Source of the DNA: a virus
DNA length: 50,467 nucleotides
Virus record (IMG/VR): IMGVR_UViG_3300046804_002179
Span: 1 to 50,467 of that record
Reading direction: 5' to 3' (one strand)
Position numbers and translations under genes: made by a program. The first letter of the stretch is position 1, and each line of letters opens with the position of its first letter. The notes under the pieces were generated by a model. The model saw nothing but the letters and a program-made list of their open reading frames with translations, was not told the origin of the DNA and made no database searches. Of this stretch, positions 25,301 through 32,749 are shown one piece after another.

Positions 25301-26149
25301 AAAGCCGGAACGGCTGCAAAGGGTTTTCTAATTGGCAGATCCTCTTCTTCGGACGATGCGAACAATTTCTTCATCTACGATCTAACTGCCAGCCAGTTCC
25401 GGCTGGAGATCGCCACCACTGGAGAAATCCTTGCTGGCAAAAACGGAACCGCATCCAATCCGGTCTATTCTCGTGGAGCAGATCCAAACACCGGCCTCTA
25501 CTTCCCCACTGGAGCAGACACCCTCGCGCTGGCGGTGGGTGGTAGTGATGCGGTGTATATTGATTCAAATCGCAGGGTGGGAATCGGCATCTCATCTTCG
25601 ATTGCAGCAACCCTCCATGTCGAAGCCGCTGGGGCGCAGGCTCGATTTTCAACAGCGTCTGCCGCCGATGCGCGGCACGAATACTACAGGAACGGTGTAC
25701 GCGAGGCTTACATCAGCTGGGATTTAGACACGTTCCAGATTTACGGAACCAAGTCTGGTGGATCGCTGATGCTTGGCACAAATGCCACCGAACGTCTCCG
25801 CATCAAGTCCACCGGCCAGCTCAACTTCACCGGCCTAGCAGCGGATCCCACTGGTGCGGCTGGTGACCTGTACTACAGCTCTGCTAACAACGTTTTCAAG
25901 TATCACGATGGAACTGCTTGGGCTCGATTGCCCAGAAAATACAGTGCGGCTCTTTCAGGTGATCCTGGAACCGTCTTTACGGTCACGCACAATTTCAACA
26001 CGCGAGAAGTGACAGTTCAGGTTCGCAAGACCAACAGTCCTTTTGATATAGTCTACACCGACGTGAAGCTGACAAATCTGAACACGGTCACCGTAGAGTT
26101 TGCGGCCAGCGTCACTCCAGCAGACTATACCGTCACAATCATCGGCTAA
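22328..26149 (+). CDS. Very large tail fibre protein, 1273 aa
   Basis: The largest fibre. Residues 1-60 are a compact head (FNYSGDPTLSSGGDFGYFW). The shaft (80-400) carries tandem repeats of 68 residues (ALTAGTYLTAGG...DASGNFSAGTITAS), then Gly/Thr/Ser repeats. From about 760 there are S74-like shaft elements (RLGIGTATPPETLSVIGKG, DPNTGLYFPTGADTLALAVG). The last 60 residues (TVTHNFNTREVTVQVRKT ... YTVTIIG) form a terminal domain common to phage fibres. It lies in the middle of a series of fibre genes. Repeated modules give room for recombination and changes in length. Confidence 0.78.
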   Translation: MAVPFLNSINLNKNEVENFKVFNYSGDPTLSSGGDFGYFWLDTTGSKRMKWWDGTTIRSFLDTSSTISGTQISGNITGSSGSVANALTAGTYLTGGTYNGSAAVSFAVDATSSDTVSKVVARDANGNFSGKTITATVGFSGPLTGNVTGNVVGNLTGNADTATRATSLAGGAAGRVVYQDGANSTAFLAGGTNGQVLTYNTTGPTPQWTNQSSLTAGAVANALTAGTYLTAGGTFDGSVARTFAVDATSANTASKVVARDASGNFSAGTITASLSGNATTATTADKVANALTAGSYLTAGGTFDGAAARTFAVDATSANTASKVVARDASGNFSAGTITASLSGTATRANNLSGGDAGYIPYQSSTNNTALLSLGSATQVLAVNSGGTAPEWINQSSLSAGTLSTARNFSITGKATASAVSFNGNNNVALDVTALSVAAGDISLTSGNFLVGNGSNAAQSTAKSSISLTGFGALTADLDIAGFNIINSGNVTTGSSASTLATKGYVDSVATGLQVKAFCDVATTANITLSSPGSITIDGVNSSTFTSGVTRILVKDQTTASQNGIYIWNGSSSAMTRSTDMDSWTELLSAYTFVDSGTANADSGWVCTVAAGGTLGTTAITFTKFSQAGSYTAGNGLVQSGSAFHFAQSSNYTTGQIPYASGSTTIGFKAVTGTGDVVLATNPTLITPALGTPTSGTLTSCTGLPLTTGVTGTLPVANGGTGATTFTAGRVLFGNGTSAINTSANLFWDNSNNRLGIGTATPPETLSVIGKGYFESANPDINAIKIQASTGTNAAGIQLVNTGGNYYIGADNSAGTRLAGVPYALSIVTEGAYPIVFATNNTLRATLDSYGNLGLGVTPSAVGTEDYYRCIELGKNGNGIHSATVNLTSQEFTWVTSNAYPAYSAGTIWKYGNTGGAARYELRNDEHSWHIAGSGSAGNTISFTQAMTLDASGNLGVGATPGSYRLDVKSATNSGQLRIYGADQNSITISDKAGTAAKGFLIGRSSSSDDANNFFIYDLTASQFRLEIATTGEILAGKNGTASNPVYSRGADPNTGLYFPTGADTLALAVGGSDAVYIDSNRRVGIGISSSIAATLHVEAAGAQARFSTASAADARHEYYRNGVREAYISWDLDTFQIYGTKSGGSLMLGTNATERLRIKSTGQLNFTGLAADPTGAAGDLYYSSANNVFKYHDGTAWARLPRKYSAALSGDPGTVFTVTHNFNTREVTVQVRKTNSPFDIVYTDVKLTNLNTVTVEFAASVTPADYTVTIIG
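22991..23370 (+). repeat. Tandem 204-bp repeat in the large fibre gene
   Basis: The unit starting at 22991 is repeated from 23195 with a period of 204 bp (68 codons). The encoded sequences are almost identical, but many third positions differ. A more diverged third copy is visible upstream near 22580. Typical of fibre shafts that grow by unequal crossing over. Confidence 0.75.
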
Positions 26150-27522
26150 TGGAATTTCTCAACGTCTCGACCTTTGGAACCAGCGCCACCTCAACTAGGG
26201 TTTTGGTGCTGGATGGAACCACCGTCAAATCGAGGACGGCTCAGGAGATCCTGACAGATGGCGGTGGCACATCTATTCCAAATGGTGACAAAGGAGACAT
26301 CACCGTCAGCGGATCAGGAACGACTTGGACTATTGATTCCAATGCTGTCAGCTACAGCAAGATTCAGCAGGCTTCCGGTCTAAGCGTCATCGGCAATTCC
26401 GGAAACTCTACTGCCAATGTTGGAGCCATTACGGGAACTGTCGGGCAAGTGCTGCGGGTAAATGATGCAGGCACTAGTTTGGCTTTCGGAGCCGTCAATC
26501 TCAACACAGCGGCTTCCATTACCGGAACCCTGGCTGTTGCTAACGGAGGAACGGGAATCACCGAGGTTGGAATTGCCAATACCTTCCTTACCAGCAGTGG
26601 AACATCATTGTCGTGGTCTAAGATTGGACTTACGACGAGCGTGACTGGTGTGCTTCCTGTGGCAAATGGCGGCACGGGATTAAGCTCATTGGCCACCGGA
26701 ATGACTGGGTTCCTATCCAATGGAACATCCGCCTCACTACGGTCTGCAATCAATGATGAGACAGGACTTGGAAAGTTGGTTTTCAATGACAGCCCAACCC
26801 TAATCAACCCTGATCTTGGAACTCCTGGAAGCGGCACATTGATCAATTGTTCTGGGCTTCCGACTGCTGGAGTGACTTTCACCAACAGCTCCAGGATCCT
26901 TGGAAGGAAGACTGCATTGGGTGGAACTGGAGAGGAATGCACCCTGTCTGAAATCCTAGATTTTGTCGGATCAGCGGCACAGGGGGACATCCTTTATAGG
27001 GGTGCATCAAGCTGGACTCGGTTGGGGGCTGGAACAAGCGGCCAGTTCCTGAAGACTCAAGGCACTGGGGCTAATCCGGTTTGGGCCACGGTAAGTGCAA
27101 CTTCAGGTCAACGTCAGGATTTCTCGTTTTCAAGAGGTGAAGCAGCAACAACTGTTTACATTCCAGCAAGTGGCAGCGGAAACATGCCATGGCCATTCTC
27201 CCAAAACTCGGTATTCACCATGTTTAGGGCTGGTTTCACACCAACCAACTACAGACTTACATTCATGCTATGGGATGAAATCCTAAGCACCATAGTCACG
27301 TCTGCCGTTGGTTTAACACTTCAATATTCTACCAATGGATCTACATGGAATGATGTAGCATCATTTGACATTAGGGGAACGGCTGGATTTAGGGATTTTA
27401 CAGGATCGATGTCTGTTGGATCGCCATCTAGCTTATATTTTAGGCTTTTATCTTATAATGCTGGATACAACAGCAACGTGACATTCAATCAAATTGGAAT
27501 GCACCTCGAAGTTTGGAACTAA
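26149..27522 (+). CDS. Tail fibre protein, 457 aa
   Basis: A 457-residue fibre whose ATG overlaps the stop of the previous fibre. The shaft repeats [14 protein letters not shown] and INDETGLGKLVFNDSPTL match those in the 1049-residue fibre. Residues 250-320 copy its [19 protein letters not shown] module almost exactly. The last 130 residues (from GQRQDFSFSRGEAATTVYIP) differ and form a new beta-rich tip. This is a modular fibre with a shared stalk and a swapped tip, suggesting alternative host binding. Confidence 0.72.
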   Translation: MEFLNVSTFGTSATSTRVLVLDGTTVKSRTAQEILTDGGGTSIPNGDKGDITVSGSGTTWTIDSNAVSYSKIQQASGLSVIGNSGNSTANVGAITGTVGQVLRVNDAGTSLAFGAVNLNTAASITGTLAVANGGTGITEVGIANTFLTSSGTSLSWSKIGLTTSVTGVLPVANGGTGLSSLATGMTGFLSNGTSASLRSAINDETGLGKLVFNDSPTLINPDLGTPGSGTLINCSGLPTAGVTFTNSSRILGRKTALGGTGEECTLSEILDFVGSAAQGDILYRGASSWTRLGAGTSGQFLKTQGTGANPVWATVSATSGQRQDFSFSRGEAATTVYIPASGSGNMPWPFSQNSVFTMFRAGFTPTNYRLTFMLWDEILSTIVTSAVGLTLQYSTNGSTWNDVASFDIRGTAGFRDFTGSMSVGSPSSLYFRLLSYNAGYNSNVTFNQIGMHLEVWN

Positions 27523-27561
27523 TCTTGCCCCCGCTGAGTCTCTCGCTACCATCGCGCTCCT

Positions 27562-27738
27562 ATGACGATCGAACTGACAAAAGAACAAGCTCAAGTGCTC
27601 ATCAACATCATCGACATCGCGGTCAAAGCTGGCGGTATGCAGGCAGCTCGCGCTGGAGTTTTCTTCAGCGACTTGATTGCCGCAGCAGCCGCCAAGGAAG
27701 ACTCAATCAATCAACCTCCATCCCAAGATAAACAGTGA
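27562..27738 (+). CDS. Small helical protein, 58 aa
   Basis: ATG 27562 opens a 58-residue, Ala-rich helical protein (MTIELTKEQAQVLINIIDIA...). The GTG of the next gene overlaps its stop (GTGA). Codon use and packing support a real gene. Short helical proteins of this kind are common next to tail genes of such phages. Function unknown. Confidence 0.6.
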   Translation: MTIELTKEQAQVLINIIDIAVKAGGMQAARAGVFFSDLIAAAAAKEDSINQPPSQDKQ

Positions 27739-28052
27739 ACTGGATCATCGAACAACTTTGGGTAAAGCCCTCTGAAGGACCGCTTCAGGATGTGGTCGTT
27801 ACAGCGGCTTGGCGTTGTAATGGCAGTCAAGACGGCCACAAGGGGACCTGCTACGGAACTGCTACCTTCTCTGCGCCGGACCCAAATGCCTTTATCCCAT
27901 ATCCTCAGTTGACCGAGGAAGAGGTCCTTGGATGGGTCTGGGCTTCTGGCATCAACAAGACCTCCACTGAAGCATCAGTGCAGAAACAGATTGATGATCA
28001 GATCAATCCTCCGGTCATTGTTCCTCCGCTTCCTTGGACCCAACCCAGTTGA
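27735..28052 (+). CDS. Conserved phage protein (DUF7936-like), 105 aa
   Basis: A 105-residue protein starting at GTG 27735. The pattern VVTAAWRCNG ... YGTATFSAPDPNAFIPYPQLTEEEVLGWV is typical of small tail-associated proteins placed next to fibre genes and grouped, from memory, with DUF7936. It is a compact beta fold with a helical C-terminus and a Pro-rich tail. Function unknown. Confidence 0.55.
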   Translation: MNWIIEQLWVKPSEGPLQDVVVTAAWRCNGSQDGHKGTCYGTATFSAPDPNAFIPYPQLTEEEVLGWVWASGINKTSTEASVQKQIDDQINPPVIVPPLPWTQPS

Positions 28053-28055
28053 TCT

Positions 28056-28355
28056 ATGCCAAACGCCCGCATTACCGATCTGGCCGCCATCTCCACAATT
28101 GATACGGCTGTAGATCCATTGCCCATTGTTGATCTGAGTGACACTGCATCCTCTTCGAGTGGCACCACAAAGAAAGTCACCGTCAGCCAGATCGTCAGCG
28201 CCATCAATGCCGCAAACCCAGCCATTTATAGCGGTGTTGCAGTCAATCCAAACGGCGTGATCACTGCGCCCACTGGATCGATCTATTTTGATGTATCCAC
28301 TCCATCCACCCCGATTCAGTGGGTTAAGACTGGAACAACCTGGGTCACGATCTAA
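28056..28355 (+). CDS. Fibre attachment-module paralogue, 99 aa
   Basis: A 99-residue protein whose first half (TAVDPLPIVDLSD...SGTTKKVTVSQIV) is homologous to the N-terminus of the fibre at 21387. The second half (GVITAPTGSIYFDVSTPSTPIQWVKTGTTW) is a short beta cap. It may be a truncated fibre that plugs or competes for an attachment site. It lies directly before the lysis-like genes. Confidence 0.6.
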   Translation: MPNARITDLAAISTIDTAVDPLPIVDLSDTASSSSGTTKKVTVSQIVSAINAANPAIYSGVAVNPNGVITAPTGSIYFDVSTPSTPIQWVKTGTTWVTI

Positions 28356-28357
28356 CC

Positions 28358-28501
28358 ATGCCTATCAAACATAGCGCTTCTCAAAAAGCATTTGAATCCA
28401 ACCTCAGGCGTGAGCTTGCAGGTGGCAAACCCATGAAACAGGCTCTCGCCATCGCTTATTCCGTTCAGCGCGAAGCCATCAACAAGAAACGTAAAAAGTA
28501 A
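28358..28501 (+). CDS. Small basic protein, 47 aa
   Basis: ATG 28358 opens a 47-residue basic protein (MPIKHSASQKAFESNLRREL...KKRKK). It resembles the short Lys-rich phage proteins with a GGKP-KQALAIAYS motif, similar to DUF6496-type families, often near virion genes. Its stop overlaps the next ATG (TAATG). It possibly binds nucleic acid. Function unknown. Confidence 0.55.
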   Translation: MPIKHSASQKAFESNLRRELAGGKPMKQALAIAYSVQREAINKKRKK

Positions 28502-28689
28502 TGAGCAAACAAACTATTGAAGTCATCATTCGGGCTCTTCTCCAAGCCGGCGCAGGCGCCTTGGCCGCTCGGGGAATCGCCCTCGAGAACTCCCAGACTG
28601 AAGCCATCATCGGTGGCGTCATCGCTGTTGCGACCGTCATCTGGAGCCTCAAGAGCAAAAAGGCTGCTGTTTCCACGACTGCTGAATGA
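28501..28689 (+). CDS. Holin candidate (Pam3 gp28-like)
   Basis: A 62-residue membrane protein. Residues 3-26 form an amphipathic-to-hydrophobic helix (IEVIIRALLQAGAGALAARG), and 36-50 a second (AIIGGVIAVATVIWSL), with a basic tail. The pattern (IR.ALLQAG...AARGI..S..EAIIGG.....IWS) resembles the short phage membrane proteins related to Pam3 gp28, commonly taken as holins. It would make the membrane pores that release an endolysin. No endolysin was recognised nearby. It heads a set of overlapping membrane-linked genes. Confidence 0.6.
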   Translation: MSKQTIEVIIRALLQAGAGALAARGIALENSQTEAIIGGVIAVATVIWSLKSKKAAVSTTAE

Positions 28690-28841
28690 TCGAGCAGATC
28701 GTCACCGCCATTCTCAAATTCGTTGAGGCCCTTCTTAGGAAAGACCAAACGAGTGAAAATGCTGCTAATCAACCGGCTCTTCGTCAGCGTCTGCTTGATC
28801 GCATTAAGCGGATGCGCGACAAGGGTAATCCTAGTTCCTGA
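28686..28841 (+). CDS. Small amphipathic protein of the lysis set, 51 aa
   Basis: ATG 28686 overlaps the stop of the holin candidate (ATGA) and opens a 51-residue frame: an amphipathic helix (MIEQIVTAILKFVEALLRKD) followed by a basic helix (LRQRLLDRIKRMRDKG). It overlaps the start of the lipoprotein gene by 83 bp in another frame. The overlap recalls nested spanin genes, but there is no full membrane anchor, so it may be a lysis regulator instead. Confidence 0.55.
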   Translation: MIEQIVTAILKFVEALLRKDQTSENAANQPALRQRLLDRIKRMRDKGNPSS

Positions 28842-28977
28842 CGGAGAGCCGGTTCGTTTGGCGGAGCCTATCAAGGCCAGAGTTTGGGTGATGGATTCTA
28901 AGGGTCAGTCCGTCAAGAGCCTGAACAAAGTCACAATCCCGATGGGTTGGTACGCATTGCCTGATACGAAGCCATGA
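28759..28977 (+). CDS. Small lipoprotein, outer-spanin candidate
   Basis: A 72-residue protein with a clear lipoprotein signal: MLLINRLFVSVCLIALSGC, lipobox LSGC with Cys at residue 19. The mature part is short (about 53 residues) and Pro/Lys-rich. ATG 28759 was chosen because it starts the signal peptide; the frame is open from 28723. The gene begins inside the upstream small gene and ends in ATGA overlap with a membrane coiled-coil gene. Small lipoproteins next to a holin are typical outer-membrane spanins (Rz1-like), which implies a Gram-negative host. Confidence 0.65.
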   Translation: MLLINRLFVSVCLIALSGCATRVILVPDGEPVRLAEPIKARVWVMDSKGQSVKSLNKVTIPMGWYALPDTKP

Positions 28978-29219
28978 AACCTCCTGAAGAGTTGGCCAAA
29001 TGGATCGATCTTGGATTCAAGATGGTGGTCATCTTGGGGCCGGCGATCTGGTGGTTCCTGTTCAACTATCTCAAGACTTGGTTCGCTCTGAAGTCTGATT
29101 TCGACAGGTTAGTTCCCAGGCTCGACTCCATCGAACGCACGATTCTTTTGATGGCCAACCAGCGCAAAGAACTGGATGACCACGAACAACGCATCCGAGT
29201 ATTGGAAAAGAAACTATGA
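28974..29219 (+). CDS. Membrane coiled-coil protein, inner-spanin candidate
   Basis: An 81-residue protein with one membrane helix (about 15-36, FKMVVILGPAIWWFLFNYL) followed by a coiled coil (42-81, DRLVPRLDSIERTILLMANQ). This is the arrangement of inner-membrane spanin subunits, whose periplasmic coil meets the outer-membrane lipoprotein to fuse membranes at lysis. The partner would be the lipoprotein just upstream. Order is reversed from lambda Rz/Rz1. The basis is topology and context only. Confidence 0.55.
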   Translation: MKPPEELAKWIDLGFKMVVILGPAIWWFLFNYLKTWFALKSDFDRLVPRLDSIERTILLMANQRKELDDHEQRIRVLEKKL

Positions 29220-30019
29220 TTCGCCTGCTTCTACTGCTGCTTCCGCTCACTCTTCTGGCACAAATCCCAGGGACGTTTCGCGTTACTGGACCAGTCGCCC
29301 CGACGGCCACTAATTCCAACTACGGAGCGGCTGTTCCAGTTTACAATTATGGAGGGCTGCTCACCGGTCTCGGATCTCTGCCTAATCTCCAGAACACCAA
29401 TCTTTATCCTTTGGCGAGGCGCCACGCTGGTCAGTTGGCTGCTCTTACCAATGGCGTCATCTATCAGCTCGGCAGTGATCTGACGACGTGGACCATTTAT
29501 TCCAAGGCTGACACGACCAACGCGGTGATCAACGGCCTGACGGTCAGTGGCACCTACAATGGATCGACCTCTGTCATTACCAACGCCTACATCAACGCCG
29601 GATCTCTGAGCAATCTGAGTGCTGTCACTGGAAATGTTACGACCCTGACGGCTACGAACGCTTATATTTCAACTGCTTCGATCAGCAACCTGACGACGCT
29701 CGATACACTGACCGCTACAAACATTACATCTACAGGAAACCTTACAGTCACTACGGCTGGTAAAGGATTGGTAATCAAGGATAACTCCAATGGTCGTGCT
29801 GGTGTCGCCACTCTCAATGGAGGAAATCCAGCTCATGTAACTGTGGCCAACACCACTGTAACCACAAACACGTTGATCTTTTTGACTCGCTACGGATCTC
29901 AATCTGCTCATCCGGTTTGCGTTAGTGTTATTACCAATGGAGTGAGCTTTAGGATTCAGTCCGATCTCAATGGCGACAGCGACCAAGTCTTCTACCTGTT
30001 GGTTGAGAAGATTCCATGA
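29216..30019 (+). CDS. Secreted fibre-like repeat protein, 267 aa
   Basis: A 267-residue protein that starts with a clear signal peptide (MIRLLLLLLPLTLLAQ, cleavage near 15). It then has fibre-like Thr/Ala/Asn-rich repeats (ITNAYINAGSLSNLSAVTGN, TLTATNAYISTASISNLTTL) and a final jellyroll-like domain (120 residues). Phage fibres are normally made in the cytoplasm, so a Sec signal is odd. It may be secreted to coat the cell, act as a soluble adhesion or superinfection factor, or be a spike fitted at the membrane. It overlaps the preceding gene by 4 bp (ATGA). Confidence 0.6.
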   Translation: MIRLLLLLLPLTLLAQIPGTFRVTGPVAPTATNSNYGAAVPVYNYGGLLTGLGSLPNLQNTNLYPLARRHAGQLAALTNGVIYQLGSDLTTWTIYSKADTTNAVINGLTVSGTYNGSTSVITNAYINAGSLSNLSAVTGNVTTLTATNAYISTASISNLTTLDTLTATNITSTGNLTVTTAGKGLVIKDNSNGRAGVATLNGGNPAHVTVANTTVTTNTLIFLTRYGSQSAHPVCVSVITNGVSFRIQSDLNGDSDQVFYLLVEKIP

Positions 30020-31812
30020 TCACAGAGACCGCCATCCCCAACGGCAAGCAGGACGGCTTCCTTTCATGCGAAGGAGGCGTGGACTCTGGACGCGATCCGA
30101 GTCTTCTGCCTGCCAACATGATGGCGGAAGCGACCAATGCGACGTTTCGTGGCGGCATCCCTAAACCGCGTCCTGGAGTCAAGCGCATCAACCTAGCCTA
30201 CGAGAGCAGCGCGGTAGAGGCGCTCTTCTCCAGCGGCCTGTTCCAAGGCGCTGGCGGGTACGTCGCCCTAGACGGTTCCCTGTACATTAACCTGTCCATC
30301 AGTGGTGAGATCATCTCAATCCCATTGGGATCATCCACCATCACGGCAACAAAGCTGTCACTGGGTACTGGAGTGGAAGACAACTCTCCAGTGCTCCGAA
30401 AGGCTTGGTTCGTCCAAGCTGATCAGTATCAAATTATCCAAGATGGAGACAGCAAGCCGATCATCTGGGACGGAGCAGGAGTCCGAAGAGCCTATCGCAA
30501 CGAGGTGCCAACGGGTGGTCCTATGGCTTATGGCCTTGGGCGCCTTTGGGTTGGCCGCGGTCGAGATTTTGTTGGCGGTGACATCATCTACGGAGATCCC
30601 GCTTTTGGTACGGCTAATGTTCTACGATTTACAGACAATGATGTAATCGCTGAAGGAGGCGCCTTCACGGTTCCTTGGCAGTCTGGCGATGTTACTGGAT
30701 TGTCATTTTCGGCCAAGACTGACACGGCTTCTGGTGAAGGATCGCTAATGGTCTTCACCGCTAATGGCGTGTTTGAGTTCGACGCCCCGACAGACAGGAC
30801 ACAGTGGCAAAATCTTCAGCAGCCAATTCAACGGTTTGCCCTACTTCGTAACGGCGCCGAATCTCACGAGTCGATTACACAGGTAAACGGAGATCTCTTT
30901 TTCAGGTCCACTGACGGCATCCGTTCGTTCTATTTTGCTAGGCGCGATTGGAACACATGGGCTAACACACCTGTGAGCCGAGAAGTGGAACCCATTATGA
31001 GCCACGATGATCGTGGTCTTTTGTTCTGGTCTAGCTCCATCAACTTCGACAACCGCCTGATCACCACAACGAATCCTATTGCTACCGAGCGAGGCGTGGT
31101 GTGGAGAAGTTGCGTGGCGCTGGACTTTGATCTGGTCTCTACGATCAAGGAGAAGGTTCCTCCTGCTTGGGATGGTAAGTGGATCCTAACTGATCGGGTG
31201 CTTCAGTTGGTTACCGTTCAGAACATTGATGGCATCAGGGCGTTTGCCATTGGCCTTGATGAAGATGATTACATCGGCATCTGGGAGATCACCCGAGACG
31301 AGTGGACAGATGATGGAAATGACATTGAGTGGGAGCTGGTTACAAAAAGCTATCAGTTCGATCTTCCATTAACGCTCAAGATCCTTAAGAGCGCCGAGAT
31401 GTGGATGAGCGAACTCTCTGGCAATGTGGCCATAGACGCCTTCTACAAGAGCGACGTGAAGGGCTGCTGGAGTCCTTGGGCTAGGTGGGCGCAGAACTTT
31501 TCGGTCTGTAAGAGCGTTCCGAATCGTTCTACTGGCTGTATGCCTACTCTATTTAGTAAAGCTCCTGTCAAAACCAGGGTAGCGTTGCCTGAACCAGAGG
31601 TGGATCCAACCACTGTCTGCGGATCACTTCCTTATCCTTCCACCAACGGATATGAGTTTCAGGTTAGATTGAAGCTGACAGGCCATCTTAAAATGCGAAA
31701 GTTGCGCGTCCTAGCCGATGAACGCTTTGAGAATGAGTTTGGTGAAATCGATCCTGATTGCGACACAACGAATCTAGTCCAGAACGAATGCGAAGCCTGC
31801 TCCAATGCCTAA
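30016..31812 (+). CDS. Putative tail nozzle/hub protein, 598 aa
   Basis: A 598-residue protein, highly beta-rich with repeated WxxGRG/WDG motifs and a propeller-like pattern, resembling the gp10 (P22) and gp12 (T7) nozzle proteins. Parts include RAYRNEVPTGGPMAYGLGRLWVG near 154-176 and ITQVNGDLFFRSTDGIRSFY near 288-307. The C-terminus has 8 Cys (from about 488). It lies in the order nozzle, fibre, adaptor, ejection proteins, as in short-tailed phages. The assignment is a prediction from fold pattern and context. Confidence 0.6.
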   Translation: MITETAIPNGKQDGFLSCEGGVDSGRDPSLLPANMMAEATNATFRGGIPKPRPGVKRINLAYESSAVEALFSSGLFQGAGGYVALDGSLYINLSISGEIISIPLGSSTITATKLSLGTGVEDNSPVLRKAWFVQADQYQIIQDGDSKPIIWDGAGVRRAYRNEVPTGGPMAYGLGRLWVGRGRDFVGGDIIYGDPAFGTANVLRFTDNDVIAEGGAFTVPWQSGDVTGLSFSAKTDTASGEGSLMVFTANGVFEFDAPTDRTQWQNLQQPIQRFALLRNGAESHESITQVNGDLFFRSTDGIRSFYFARRDWNTWANTPVSREVEPIMSHDDRGLLFWSSSINFDNRLITTTNPIATERGVVWRSCVALDFDLVSTIKEKVPPAWDGKWILTDRVLQLVTVQNIDGIRAFAIGLDEDDYIGIWEITRDEWTDDGNDIEWELVTKSYQFDLPLTLKILKSAEMWMSELSGNVAIDAFYKSDVKGCWSPWARWAQNFSVCKSVPNRSTGCMPTLFSKAPVKTRVALPEPEVDPTTVCGSLPYPSTNGYEFQVRLKLTGHLKMRKLRVLADERFENEFGEIDPDCDTTNLVQNECEACSNA

Positions 31813-32749
31813 TTCAATCCTAATCCCGACAGCTCAGAATCTTCCTGATGGGTTCTGTCCGACCAATTGGCAGGCGGTTCTTGATGCTTTCTCTTCGTCG
31901 CAACGGGTCACTCTGCCGACGTCAGCCTCTCAGATCATTGTACAATCAAATCCACCCGGATCAGCGGATCACGATAAGATCTGGTTTCAGGAAGATAGTA
32001 ATGGTCAGGTTCTATCAATTAGATCTTGGAATAGCGCCACTAATGCTTGGGAGCGAGCAGATGAAGAGCAGTATTACTTCAACGACATTGGAACGACCAA
32101 TGCGATTCAAATCACAAGTGCAAATATTATTGATGCTGTCAGCAGCTTGTCTGACATTGTTGGCAGGTTGTTGATCATTAAGGTTGCGAATTCAAATAAT
32201 GCGACATCTGTAACAATTGAGTTGGATGGATTGACTCCAACTGTAGTAAAGAAGTATGGATCCGAAACTCTGGCTATCGGAAACATTCAGGCCGGAATGA
32301 TCTGTATCTTCATGTACGATGGAACGAATTTCCAGCTGCTTAATCCAAAGTATTCGCCTCCTCAAGGATCTGCCACATACTACTACAGCGAATCGCCATC
32401 TCTAACTCTTCCGACTGACAACAATTCACTTCCCTGGAATCACGGGTTTTCACCAAATAAACCCACATATGTGGATGCCTATATCCAATGCACCACAGCT
32501 ACAGCGGGATACCAGATTGGTGATGAAATCAATGTGTTGAATTTGTTTTCTTGGATTGATGCGGCAGGAGATTTGTCGGCTCCTCCATATATTGTTTCAT
32601 TCGATCAAGACAAGGTTTACATTGTAGCTGGACCTTTGGAAACCGATAATACATTCCAAGTTTGGAACAAATCAACAGGAGCCCAAGAATTTACGAGCAA
32701 GAACAATTGGGTTCTTAAATTCAAAGCCACGCGAATTGTTCCCGTATGA
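31805..32749 (+). CDS. Tail-fibre-like structural protein, 314 aa
   Basis: A 314-residue beta-rich protein, AT-richer than its neighbours. The first 70 residues (LPDGFCPTNWQAVLDAFSSS) look like a virion attachment domain, followed by repeated strand motifs and a C-terminal domain ending in NNWVLKFKATRIVPV. Likely a side fibre or nozzle accessory. It overlaps the nozzle gene by 8 bp and the adaptor gene by 4 bp, showing linked translation. No family is recognised. Confidence 0.55.
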   Translation: MPNSILIPTAQNLPDGFCPTNWQAVLDAFSSSQRVTLPTSASQIIVQSNPPGSADHDKIWFQEDSNGQVLSIRSWNSATNAWERADEEQYYFNDIGTTNAIQITSANIIDAVSSLSDIVGRLLIIKVANSNNATSVTIELDGLTPTVVKKYGSETLAIGNIQAGMICIFMYDGTNFQLLNPKYSPPQGSATYYYSESPSLTLPTDNNSLPWNHGFSPNKPTYVDAYIQCTTATAGYQIGDEINVLNLFSWIDAAGDLSAPPYIVSFDQDKVYIVAGPLETDNTFQVWNKSTGAQEFTSKNNWVLKFKATRIVPV

